64,000 nt of DNA, taken from FEB-7 sp963698265 (GTDB lineage Bacteria > Pseudomonadota > Gammaproteobacteria > Burkholderiales > Usitatibacteraceae). Within the stretch, counting starts at the first letter, position 1. Every line of letters begins with the position of its first letter. Of the stretch, positions 16,489-25,600 are shown in pieces. The stretch lies in the NCBI GenBank assembly GCA_963698265.1, contig CAVOQC010000002.1, positions 62,001-126,000 of the forward strand, written 5' to 3'. The position numbers and the translations under genes were made by a program. The notes beneath the pieces are model-generated. The model searched no databases and was not told where the DNA came from. It worked only from the letters and a program-made list of their open reading frames with translations.

Positions 16489-18113
16489 TGGATCGCCGGG
16501 CGTTCTTCGGCGCAGGGGCTGCGATCCTCGCGGCGGGCTGCGCGCCGCGGCCGCAGGCCACGCCCCCGGGCGAGCTGCTCGCCCCGAACCATGCGCTCGG
16601 GCACCGATTACGCGAGGGCTCGTTTCCCGCGGCCGGCGAGACACGGAGCGCGCGCGTGGTGATCGTCGGCGCCGGCGTCTCGGGGCTCTCGGCGGCCTGG
16701 CGGCTGCGCCGGGCCGGTTTCGAGGATTTCGCCCTGCTGGAGCTGGAGCAGGAGCCGGGTGGCAACGCCCGCTCGGGCGGCAACGCGGTGAGCGCCTATC
16801 CCTGGGGCGCGCACTACATCCCGCTGCCAACGCGGGAGGCGCGCGCCACGAGGCTCCTGCTCGCGGAACTCGGCGTGCTGCAGGGCGACCCCGATGCGCA
16901 GAAGCCGCGCTACGACGAACGGGCGCTGTGCCAGGCGCCGCAGGAGCGCCTCTACCGCAACGGGACCTGGGAGGAGGGGCTCGCGCCGCTCGCCGGGCGC
17001 ACGGCGGGCGAGACCGGGGAATGGCAGCGCTTCCACGAGCGCATGCGCGCCTTCGAGGCGATGCGCGGCGCGGACGGGCGGCGCGCTTTCGCGATCCCGC
17101 TCGAGTTCTCCTCGCGCGACCCGGCGCTCCTCGCGCTCGACTGCGTGACGATGCACGACTGGATGCGCGGCGAGGGCTTCGCCTCCGAGGCGGTGAACTG
17201 GCTCGCGAACTACGCCTGCCGCGACGATTACGGCTGCGACTACCGCGACGTCTCCGCCTGGGCGGGCATCCACTACTTCGCGAGCCGCGGCGCCAGTGCG
17301 CGCGACGCCGACCGGGACGCGGTGCTCACCTGGCCCGAGGGCATCGGCTTCGTGGTGCGAAACCTCGTCGCACGCCACGGCCTGCGCGCGACACCCGGGG
17401 CGCTCGTCCACCGGGTGGAGGAGGGCGCGCGCGGCGTCGTGCTCGACGCCTGGCTCGCGGGCGAACAGCGCGCGGTGCGCTATCGCGCGGAGCACGTGAT
17501 CTGGGCCGCGCCCTTCGGCTTCGCCGCCCGCGCGCTCGCCGGCGCGCCGGCCCCGCTGGTCGATGCCCTGCGCACCTGGGAGTACGCGCCCTGGCTCACG
17601 GCCAACCTGACGCTCTCGGAGCCGCCCCATGTGCACCACGGCGCGCCGCTTTCCTGGGACAACGTGATCTTCGAGAGCGACTCCCTGGGCTACGTGGTCG
17701 CCACGCACCAGGGCGTGGCGACGCGGCCGGGGCCGACGGTGCTCACCTGGTACCTGCCGCTCGCGGGGCAGGCGCCGGCGCAGGCCCGCCAGCGCCTGCT
17801 GTCCGCCACGCGGGAGTCGTGGGCGGAAGCCGCGCTCGCGGACCTCGCGAAGCCGCACCCGGAAATCCGCTCCATCACGCAGCGCGTGGACGTCTTCGCC
17901 AACGGCCACGCGATGGTGCGCCCCCGCCCGGGCCTCATCTGGGGAGCGGCGCGCTCGCGCGTCACCGGCCACCGCGGGCGACTGCACTTCGCCCACGCCG
18001 ACGCGAGCGGGATCTCGATCTTCGAGGAAGCGAACGACCGCGGCGTGGGTGCGGCGGAGTCGGTGCTTCGCGCGCTCGGGGAGCGCGCGAAGACCGTGCG
18101 CTGGGAAGGCTGA
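16488..18113 (+). CDS. Tat-type lipoprotein, FAD-dependent amine-oxidase-fold protein
   Basis: A 541-aa protein with an N-terminal twin Arg (MDRRAFFGAG) and a lipobox-like AAGC, so probably folded with FAD in the cytoplasm, Tat-exported and lipid-anchored. The Rossmann motif GAGVSGLSAAW (about 61-71) and ELEQEPGGNARSG are the FAD-binding signatures of the flavin amine oxidase/phytoene desaturase superfamily. The C-terminal HADASG...EEANDRG resembles the FAD-closing segment. It is translationally coupled to the aminopropyltransferase-like gene, so a polyamine or amine substrate is a reasonable guess, but it is unproven. Confidence 0.8.
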   Translation: MDRRAFFGAGAAILAAGCAPRPQATPPGELLAPNHALGHRLREGSFPAAGETRSARVVIVGAGVSGLSAAWRLRRAGFEDFALLELEQEPGGNARSGGNAVSAYPWGAHYIPLPTREARATRLLLAELGVLQGDPDAQKPRYDERALCQAPQERLYRNGTWEEGLAPLAGRTAGETGEWQRFHERMRAFEAMRGADGRRAFAIPLEFSSRDPALLALDCVTMHDWMRGEGFASEAVNWLANYACRDDYGCDYRDVSAWAGIHYFASRGASARDADRDAVLTWPEGIGFVVRNLVARHGLRATPGALVHRVEEGARGVVLDAWLAGEQRAVRYRAEHVIWAAPFGFAARALAGAPAPLVDALRTWEYAPWLTANLTLSEPPHVHHGAPLSWDNVIFESDSLGYVVATHQGVATRPGPTVLTWYLPLAGQAPAQARQRLLSATRESWAEAALADLAKPHPEIRSITQRVDVFANGHAMVRPRPGLIWGAARSRVTGHRGRLHFAHADASGISIFEEANDRGVGAAESVLRALGERAKTVRWEG

Positions 18114-18122
18114 GCCCCCGGC

Positions 18123-19064
18123 CTACTTGCGCCGGGCGAGCTCTTCCTTCACGAGGTCGGGGCGGTCGGAGATGATCCCGTCCACGCCCATGTCGAGGAG
18201 CTTCGCCATCATCGCGGGATCATTCACCGTCCACGGGATGACGACGATGCCGAGCGCGCGCGCCTCGGCGAGCAGCTCCGGCGTGAGGTAGGTCTGGTTC
18301 GGCGCCCAGATCCGGCCGCCGGCCGCCTTGACCGCCTTCGGCACGGTGCCGCCGTGGGACTCGGGCGCGAATCCGGCGAGCCACGGCGAGGGCCTGCCGT
18401 CGGCTTCGGCCTTCAGCGTTCTCGGCGAGGAGAGGTACATCGTGCGGATCTCCGGAGCCTCCTTCTGGATCACCTGCAGCGTGCGCCAGTCGAAGGACTG
18501 CACCATCGTGCGCGCGGCCATGCCGTGCTTGCGGATCTCCGCGACGACGCGGCGCGCGAACGCTTCCGGCGGCAGGGTCGCGTCCGGCTCCAGCGGCGAG
18601 AGCTTCGTCTCGCAGTCGAAGCCCACCTTCGCGTTGCCCGACTGCTTCACCAGGTCGAAGAGATCCGAGAGCCTCGGGATGCGCGTGCCGTCGACGGGCT
18701 GCTGGTGGGGAAAGTCCTTCGCGTACTTGGTGCCCGGCTTGACCCGGCCCACGTCGTACTTCTGCAGCTCCTCGTAAGTGAGGTTGCGGATCGCCGGGCC
18801 TTTCCCCTCGAGCCAGTTCCCGTCGGGGCCGCGCGTGATGTCCGGGTTGAGCCACAGGTCGTGGTAGATCACGACCACGTCGTCCTTCGTGATCGCCATG
18901 TCGCATTCGATCGTGTCTACGCCGATCTCGAGCGCCTTCCGGAACGAGGGCAGCGTGTTCTCGGGCGCGAGGCCCCGGGCGCCGCGGTGGCCCTGGAGGT
19001 CGAAAGCGTGGGCAGGAAGGAAAGCGAGCGTGGCCAGCAGGGCGAGCAGGGCGCGTGGACTCAT
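18123..19064 (-). CDS. glycerophosphodiester phosphodiesterase (periplasmic)
   Basis: A 313-aa exported GDPD, TIM-barrel, hydrolysing glycerophosphodiesters to glycerol-3-phosphate and an alcohol. The signal peptide ends at HAF (about residue 20). The catalytic set is H26 in GHRGARG, E53 and D55 in IECDMAITKD, and H68 in YHD. The family tail TVNDPAMMAKLLDMGVDGIISDRPD is intact. Start ATG 19064 follows GGAGTG; upstream in-frame ATG 19103 would spoil the signal peptide. Convergent with the FAD lipoprotein gene, nine bases apart. Confidence 0.92.
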   Translation of the reverse strand: MSPRALLALLATLAFLPAHAFDLQGHRGARGLAPENTLPSFRKALEIGVDTIECDMAITKDDVVVIYHDLWLNPDITRGPDGNWLEGKGPAIRNLTYEELQKYDVGRVKPGTKYAKDFPHQQPVDGTRIPRLSDLFDLVKQSGNAKVGFDCETKLSPLEPDATLPPEAFARRVVAEIRKHGMAARTMVQSFDWRTLQVIQKEAPEIRTMYLSSPRTLKAEADGRPSPWLAGFAPESHGGTVPKAVKAAGGRIWAPNQTYLTPELLAEARALGIVVIPWTVNDPAMMAKLLDMGVDGIISDRPDLVKEELARRK

Positions 19065-19146
19065 GGGCGTGGGCACTCCGGGTGGTGGGTCCTGCGGCAT
19101 CGGGCGGCCGATCGTGCCGGCCGGTCTCGTGGGTGCGTCGCGGTGA

Positions 19147-19152
19147 AGTATA
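19147..19152 (-). promoter_or_regulatory. candidate -10 box for the GDPD gene
   Basis: TATACT reads on the minus strand at 19152-19147, 83 bases before the GDPD start. No convincing -35 is found at 16-18 bases, so this is a weak call. Confidence 0.25.
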
Positions 19153-19173
19153 GCCGCGCGATGCAGGCGGCCG

Positions 19174-20565
19174 TCATCGGGGGAGGGGCTCGGCGTCCCG
19201 CTTCCTGCGCAGCACGGTCTCCAGGTTCTCGCGGGCGAGTTCGTAACCGGGATGCAGCCGCAGCGCCTCCCGGTAGGCGCGTTCAGCGAGCTCGAGGCGA
19301 CCGGCCTCGCCATAGGCGTGGCCGAGGTTGTTGAACACGCGCGGCTTTTCCGGGGAGACCCGCGCGGTCTGCTCCCAGAGGCGGATCTCGCTCGCGTAGT
19401 CGAGGTTTCGCGTGGCGGTCATCGCACCGAGCAGCACGATCGCGGCGGCCACCGGCGGCCAGGCCCAGCGGCGTGCCGGGGAGGACTCGCGGGTCAGCCG
19501 CGCCACCTCGATGCCAATGGCGACGAGGAGCCCGAAGCTCGCGAGGTACAGGTGGCGGTCGTTCGCGAGATCGGGCCGCGGCAGGAGCGAGTTGGTCGGC
19601 AGCAGCGCGAGGACAAACCAGGCGAGGCCGAGCCCCCACCACGGCCGGCGGCGCAAGGACAGAAAGCCCGCCACGCACAGCGCGAGCAGGAGTGTGGCCT
19701 CGACGGCGAGCGTGAGATTCCACGCCGCGGCCATGCGCAGGTCCGGGTCGATGTTGAGCGGATGCACGCGGACGAGCCGGAAGACGAGGTAGGAGACGGC
19801 ATCCACCTGGGAGAGCAGGTTTTGTCCCAGGTTCTGCACGTCGAGAGCGGGGACGACTCGCGTCCCGTAGACCGGATGCGCAAGGAGCGTCGCGACGGCC
19901 ACGAGGAGAACCAGCCCGTGCACCGCCTGTCGCCGGGCGATCTCCCGCCAGGGCGGCCGCCCCTCGCGGCGGCACGCTTCCCACCACAGCAGCGCCAGGG
20001 GAAAGCTCACGGCCGCCTCCTTGGTCGCGATCGCCATCGCGAAGAGCGCGGGCGAGACGCCGAAAAGCAGCCAGCCGCGCCCGCGCGCGCTTCCCGCCGC
20101 GTAGGCAAGCAGGCCGCCCAGGTAGAAAGCCGTCATCAGGCTGCTCGAGCGCCCGCTGATATAGGTGACGGCCTCGGTGTGGGCGGGATGCAGGCCGAAG
20201 AGCAGCGCGGCGACCGCCGCCGCCACGCGGGCTTCGCGCCCGGCGTCGAGCCCGTGCCGCTCCGAGAGCCATTGCGCCAGGGCGTACACCAGCATCGTGT
20301 TGACGAGATGGACGGCGAGGTTGAACGCGTGGAACCCCGTCTCTCCCGGGCCGAGCGTCCAGTTGAGCGCGTAGGTGAGCTTGAGCAGGGGCCGGATGCC
20401 GTGGCCCAGGTCGGCGAGCCAGGCCGCGAGGGAGTGCACCGTGGGCTCTCCCACGATCACCTTGAAGTCGTCGAACTGGAAGACGCCGGCGAAGGCGCCC
20501 AGGTAAGCGATCGCGACGGCGGCCGCGACCAGCGCGGGACCCCGGATGCCCGCCGGCAGGGTCAA
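19174..20565 (-). CDS. TMTC-like GT-C membrane protein with C-terminal TPR
   Basis: A 463-aa protein with about ten membrane helices and a first periplasmic loop starting FQFDDF, the acidic pair typical of GT-C glycosyltransferases. LFGLHPAHTEAVTYISGR follows, a hallmark of the TMTC/DUF1736 group. The C-terminal about 70 residues form TPR-like helices (PRVFNNLGHAYGEAGRLELAERAYREALRLHP). It is probably a lipid-linked-sugar-dependent transferase in the inner membrane; the acceptor is unknown. The only sensible start is a TTG at 20565 that overlaps the upstream TGA, implying coupling with the D-Ala-D-Ala carboxypeptidase gene. Confidence 0.8.
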   Translation of the reverse strand: MTLPAGIRGPALVAAAVAIAYLGAFAGVFQFDDFKVIVGEPTVHSLAAWLADLGHGIRPLLKLTYALNWTLGPGETGFHAFNLAVHLVNTMLVYALAQWLSERHGLDAGREARVAAAVAALLFGLHPAHTEAVTYISGRSSSLMTAFYLGGLLAYAAGSARGRGWLLFGVSPALFAMAIATKEAAVSFPLALLWWEACRREGRPPWREIARRQAVHGLVLLVAVATLLAHPVYGTRVVPALDVQNLGQNLLSQVDAVSYLVFRLVRVHPLNIDPDLRMAAAWNLTLAVEATLLLALCVAGFLSLRRRPWWGLGLAWFVLALLPTNSLLPRPDLANDRHLYLASFGLLVAIGIEVARLTRESSPARRWAWPPVAAAIVLLGAMTATRNLDYASEIRLWEQTARVSPEKPRVFNNLGHAYGEAGRLELAERAYREALRLHPGYELARENLETVLRRKRDAEPLPR

Positions 20566-21368
20566 TGCGCGGCCTTCGCCTCGGCGAACGCGGCATCGAG
20601 CGCGGCCACCGAGTCCCACCAGCGATCGGGCGCGTTCAGCAGGACCAGCAGCACCGACACGCCGTCCCGGCGCGCGAGCGCGACGAGGCACTTGCCCGCG
20701 CCCGGCGTGAAGCCGGTCTTGATGCCGATCGCGCCGGGATAGCGACCGACGATCTCGTTGCCGTTCACCAGGCCGAAGCGCCGCCCCGCGAGCGTGGCGA
20801 CCGGCTGCTCGACCTGTGCCACGAGTTCCGCGAACCGGGCATCGGCCATGGCGGCGGTGGCGAGCGCGGCCAGGTCGCGTGCGCTCGAGCGGTGCTTCGG
20901 CTCGTCGTGGCCGCAGGGGTTGGTGAAGTGTGTTTTCGCCAGGCCCAGTTCGCGGGCACGGTGGTTCATGCGGCGCGCGAAGCGCGCCTTGTCGCCGGCC
21001 ACGTGCTCGGCGAGCGCAAGGCAGGCGTCGTTGGCCGAGCGCAGCAGCGTGGCCGCGAGCACGTCGCCCGCGCGCATCTTCTCCCCCGCTTTCAGGCCCA
21101 GCCGCGAGCCGGTCGCGCGCCCGGCGCTGGCGCTCACGGTGACCACGCCGTCCAGCGGCATGCCGCTTTCCAGGAAGACGAGGGCCGTCATGATCTTCGT
21201 AAGGCTCGCCGGCGCAAGCGACCGGTCCGCCTCCCGCGACCACATCGTCCTGCCGTCGACCTGGACCACGTAGGCCGCGGCGCCGCCGGGAAAAAGGCCT
21301 TCAGGCGCCGCGGCCGCCGCGAGCCCGGCCCCGGCGGCCAGCACGAGGAGCGCCAGCCGGGAGCCCAT
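20562..21368 (-). CDS. D-alanyl-D-alanine carboxypeptidase (S11 family)
   Basis: Penicillin-binding-type serine peptidase of family S11 (268 aa) that trims the terminal D-Ala from peptidoglycan stems in the periplasm. It has a signal peptide to about residue 21, S55-L-T-K58 (SxxK), SAN (SxN) in LLRSANDAC and KTG in GIKTGFTPG, all intact. It lacks the C-terminal PBP5-type membrane-anchoring domain of DacA and DacC, so it is a short, soluble form. Start ATG 21368; a GTG three codons earlier (21377) is possible. Twelve to twenty-one bases after the HExxH protein gene. Confidence 0.9.
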   Translation of the reverse strand: MGSRLALLVLAAGAGLAAAAAPEGLFPGGAAAYVVQVDGRTMWSREADRSLAPASLTKIMTALVFLESGMPLDGVVTVSASAGRATGSRLGLKAGEKMRAGDVLAATLLRSANDACLALAEHVAGDKARFARRMNHRARELGLAKTHFTNPCGHDEPKHRSSARDLAALATAAMADARFAELVAQVEQPVATLAGRRFGLVNGNEIVGRYPGAIGIKTGFTPGAGKCLVALARRDGVSVLLVLLNAPDRWWDSVAALDAAFAEAKAAH

Positions 21369-21389
21369 CGTCGACACGCCCGCGTGCGG

Positions 21390-22088
21390 CTAGAAGCCGA
21401 GGAGCTTGCGCGCGGTGTCCAGGCCGCCCTTCACGGGGTCGGCGGGCTTCTGCCCCTGGGGAGTGCGATTTCTCTGCTCGGCGGTGTAGTCGCGCACCGT
21501 GGGCTTCGGCGGCTTGCACGCGTTCGCGAGGCGAGCCATCTCCTGGTTGAGGAACATCACCTCGGCCTGGTAGCCGCCCATCTCCTCGCCCGCGTACTGC
21601 GGGAGCTGGATGCCGTCGCGCTCGAAGCGGTCCTGGCCCGTGCGCACGGACGTGGCGATCTTGCCCGCGGTGCGCGTCTTCAGGCACTCCTGCCGGTGGT
21701 GCTCCTCGTGGCGCTTCACGCTCTCGCGCATGCACGCCGTGGCCGAGGGATGGAGTCCTATCGTCACGTTGCAGAGGTTGTCCGTGCCTCCGGGGTTGTC
21801 GCCCATCGTGGGGACCGTGGAAATGCGCCCCGCGGAGACCTTGCCGATCGCCTCCTGCACCCGGCCCTGGAGCTTCGCCCGGCGCTCGGGGGTGTAGGGC
21901 AGCGGCGACTGCGTTCTCTGCATCTGCTCCATCATCTTCTGCGTTTCGTTGGCATAGGTTTCGATGGCGGCCTGCGCTTCCGCGATCCTCGCCTTGATGT
22001 CGCCCCGGTCGATGCACTGGCAGGGCTGGGCGAAGGCTGCGGGGGCAAGCGCGAGGAGCGAGACGAGCGTCAGGGCATGGCGGAACAT
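21390..22088 (-). CDS. secreted HExxH-motif protein, unknown
   Basis: A 232-aa protein with a clear signal peptide (cleavage near AFA-Q, residue 20-21). Residues 127-131 read HEEHH, which fits the zinc-peptidase HExxH pattern. It sits in a helix-like stretch RESVKRHEEHHRQEC, and an acidic GGYQAE (E176) about 45 residues later could be a third ligand. Cysteines at 23, 25, 106, 119 and 135 may form disulfides. I know no named family. It begins a minus-strand group with the D-Ala-D-Ala carboxypeptidase and TMTC-like genes, all envelope proteins. Confidence 0.7.
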   Translation of the reverse strand: MFRHALTLVSLLALAPAAFAQPCQCIDRGDIKARIAEAQAAIETYANETQKMMEQMQRTQSPLPYTPERRAKLQGRVQEAIGKVSAGRISTVPTMGDNPGGTDNLCNVTIGLHPSATACMRESVKRHEEHHRQECLKTRTAGKIATSVRTGQDRFERDGIQLPQYAGEEMGGYQAEVMFLNQEMARLANACKPPKPTVRDYTAEQRNRTPQGQKPADPVKGGLDTARKLLGF

Positions 22089-22105
22089 TCCGGGGCTCCG
22101 GTTCC

Positions 22106-22135
22106 TTGTGGAAAGCGGCGATTCTAATCTAGTAT
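22106..22135 (+). promoter_or_regulatory. candidate promoter for the DUF3617 gene
   Basis: TTGTGG at 22106-22111 and TAGTAT at 22130-22135 are spaced 18 bases and lie 31 bases before the ATG at 22166, in an AT-richer patch. The match to consensus is partial. Confidence 0.3.
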
Positions 22136-22165
22136 CGCCGCGTCCAACTCACCTCCGGGAGTCCC

Positions 22166-22624
22166 ATGAGATTCGTGAAGCGCCTGACCGTGTCCCTGCC
22201 GATCCTCGCGTTCGCCGCCGCCTCTGCGGCGCTCGCCGCCCCGAACCTGGAGGAGGGCAACTGGGAGATCAACGCGAAAATGGAAATGCCGGGCATGCCA
22301 TTCGCCATGCCGCCGATGAAGCACAACCAGTGCATGACGAAAAAGGACTTCCTCCCGGACAACTCCCGCAAGGGCCAGGACTGCAAGGTGCTGGAGCAGA
22401 AGCTCACGGGCAACACGCTCACCTGGCGCATCCAGTGCAAGGACAAGGACGGCACCATGGACGGCGAGGGCCGCATTACCTACGCCGGGAAGACCTACGA
22501 GGGCACGATGAAGGCCCGCATGAAGGAGAAGGGCGGCGATACGATGGAAATGAATTTCCAGTACAACGCCCGGCACACGGGCCCGTGCAAGTCGCCCCCG
22601 GGCAAGCGGGCCGACGACTACTGA
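22166..22624 (+). CDS. DUF3617 family periplasmic protein
   Basis: A 152-aa protein with a signal peptide (to about residue 24, ALAA-P) and the DUF3617 body: LEEGNWEINAKMEMPGMPFAMPP, then C-MTKKDFLP and DCKV...WRIQC, giving four cysteines probably paired in the periplasm. Proteobacteria often carry several copies; the function is unknown. Length matches the family. The start follows TCCGGGAG. Divergent from the HExxH protein gene. Confidence 0.85.
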   Translation: MRFVKRLTVSLPILAFAAASAALAAPNLEEGNWEINAKMEMPGMPFAMPPMKHNQCMTKKDFLPDNSRKGQDCKVLEQKLTGNTLTWRIQCKDKDGTMDGEGRITYAGKTYEGTMKARMKEKGGDTMEMNFQYNARHTGPCKSPPGKRADDY

Positions 22625-22675
22625 TCGGCGTGCCGGGGGCGGCGCCGCGGCATCCGCCCCCTTTTCCGGCCTTTC

Positions 22676-25600
22676 CTAGTCGCCCGAGGGGTGCGGCGCC
22701 GCCCGGCGGGCCGTGCCCCGCCCGAAGCGCGCCGCCATCCAGGCGCCGAGCCGCTTGAGCATCCGGTAGGCCGACCGCAGCCCGAGGAGGGCGAGCACCG
22801 CCTCCGCGAACGTCACGACGAACGCGGAGAAGGCGTTCCAGCGCGCCTCGCGGGCGTGGAACTTGGCGAAGGCGCGGTCGCGCGCGATCTCGATGGAATC
22901 GTAGAAGGTCGGCACCACCAGGAGCGTCAGGATCGTCGAGGTGATGATGCCGCCGATGATCGCCACCGCCATGGGCCGGTAGAACTCGCCGCCCTCGCCC
23001 AGCGCGATGGCCACGGGCATCATGCCGGCGACGAGCGCGAAGGTGGTCATCATGATCGGGCGAAGGCGCACGCGCCCGGCGTGCATCAGCGCCTCCTCGC
23101 GGGAGACGCCCTGCGCCTCCTCCTTGCGCGCGCAGTCGAGGAGCAGGATCGCGTTCTTCGCGACCAACCCCATGAGCATGATCACGCCGATGAAGCTCAT
23201 GAGGTTCAGGGTCCCCCCCGTCAGCAGCAGCGCCACCACCACGCCGATGAGCGAGAGCGGCAGCGAGAGCATCACCGGCAAGGGCGCCGTGAACGAGCCG
23301 AACTGCATCACCAGCACCAGGTACATGAGGGCGATGCCCATGGCGAGCGCGATCGCCATCTCGGAGAAGACTTCCTTCTGGTCGCGCGAGGCCCCGCCCA
23401 GCTCCAGCCCGTAGCCCACCGGGAAGTCGATCTGCTTCGCGATCTTCATCGCATCCGCCGTGACCTCGCCCGGCGAGCGGCCCTGCGCGTTGGCCGACAC
23501 GGCGATCATCCGCTTGCCGTCCTGGTGCTGGATCCTGGCCGGGCCCTTGCCCATCGTGATGGTGGCGATCTGGTCCAGCGGCACCATCATGTTGCTGCCG
23601 CTCACGGCGATGGGCAGGCGTTCGATGTTGGCCGCGTCCACCCGGTCGTCCGGGTGCAGGCGCACCGCCACGTCGCGCGACTCCCCCGTCGGATCGACCC
23701 AGTCGCCCACCTCGACGCCGGCGAAGGCCACGCGCAGCGCCTGTGCCGCATCGCCCACGGAAATGCCCAGCGCGTTGGCGAGCCCGCGGTCGAGCTCGAT
23801 CTTCAGCTCGTCCTTGGGCTCCTGCTCCGAGAGCCCCACGTCCACGGCGCCGCGCACGTTCTTCAGCTTTTCCATGAAGTCGCTGGTGATCGCCATGAGG
23901 CGGCGCGAATCCGGCCCGGAGAACTGGATCTGCACGGGTTTTCGCACGCCGTTGTTCAGGTCGTCGAGCACCACGTACTCGGCGCCCACGATCCTCGCCA
24001 TGAGCAGGCGCAGGTCCGCGGCGATCTCCGAGGCGGAACGCTTGCGCTCGGTGCTCTTGCCGAGGTCCACGTAGACGCGGCCTCCGCCGTCGTTCACCGA
24101 GCTGTTGGTGGCCTTGGTCTCGGGAATCGTGCGCGCGAGCTCCGCGGCCTTCTCCACCTTGAGCTTCGAGTACTCCAGGCTCGCGCTGGAGGGCGTGCGG
24201 ACATCGATCGCGATGGTGCCCACGTCGGAAGCCGGCAGGAAGCTCGAGCCGCCCACGGTCGCCTGGAGTGCGAGCGCCCCCCCCAGGCTCGCGACCGCGA
24301 TGGCCACCATGGACTTGCGGTGGTGCAGCGCCCACGCGATCACGTTGCCGTAGCGGTCGGACTGGTGGTCGAACCACACGTTGAAGCGCGAGAGCCACTT
24401 GCGAAGGCCCTTCTTCTCCTGCTGCTGGTAGCCCACCGGGTCGCCCCAGTAGGCCGAGAGCATCGGGTCGAGCGTGAAGGAGATGAAGAGGCTCACCAGC
24501 ACGGAGGTGGCCACGGTGAGCGCGAAGGGCCGGAACCACTCGCCCGCGCCGCCGCCCATGAAGGCCACGGGGATGAAGACCGCGATGATGGAAAACGTCG
24601 TCGCCGTCACCGCCATGCCGATTTCCGCGGTGCCTGCGCTCGCCGCCGTCATCCGGTCGGCGCCGCGCTCCATGTGGCGCACGATGTTCTCCCGCACGAC
24701 GATGGCGTCGTCGATCAGGACGCCGATGGCGAGCGAGAGCCCCAGCAGCGTCATGAAGTTGAGCGTGAAGCCGCAGGCCCAGACGGCGATGAAGGCGGCG
24801 ACGACCGACGTGGGGAGCGCGAGCGCCGTGATGAGGGTCGAGCGCCAGGAGTTGAGGAAGGCGTACACCACGAAGATGGTGAGGATCGCCCCGAACATCA
24901 GCGCCTCGATCACGTTCTTCAGGCTCTGCTCGGCATCCTCGCCGCCGTCGCGCGTGACCTCGAGCTTCGTGCCGGGGGGCAGCGTCTTGTTGATTTCCTC
25001 CACGAGGTTGCGGACGCCGGTGGCCACCGTGACCGTGCTCGCGTCGCGCGAGCGCGTCACCGATATGCCCACGTTCGGGTTGCCGTTCCTCAGGCTGAAG
25101 CCGCCGAGCTCCGCGAAGCCGTCGGCCACGCTCGCGACCTGGCTCAGCCGCACCACCTCGTTGCCGCGGCGCTTGATCACGATCTGCTCGAACTGCGCCG
25201 GCGACTCGATCCGGCCCACGAGGCGGATGCTCTGCTCGTCGAGCGCCCCCTTCACCCGCCCGACCGGCGCCGTCGTGTTCTGCAGGCGCAGCGCGCCCAC
25301 CACGTCGGTGACGGAGACGTTGTACTCGCGCAGCTTCTCCGCGTGCAGCAGCACGGAGAGCTCGCGGCGCAGCGCGCCCCCGACGTTCACCACCGCGACG
25401 CCGTCGATGCCGCGGAAGCGGTCGGCCAGCACGTCCTCGGCCAGGCGCGAGATCTCGGCGTGGGACTGCTTCGTCGACGAGAGCCCCATCTGCATGATGG
25501 GCTGGGCGGAGGGATCGATTCGCCTCAGGATCGGCTCGCGCATCTCCAGCGGCAGCTTGTGCCGCACCGAGGCGATGGCGTTGCGGATCTCGTCGGAGGC

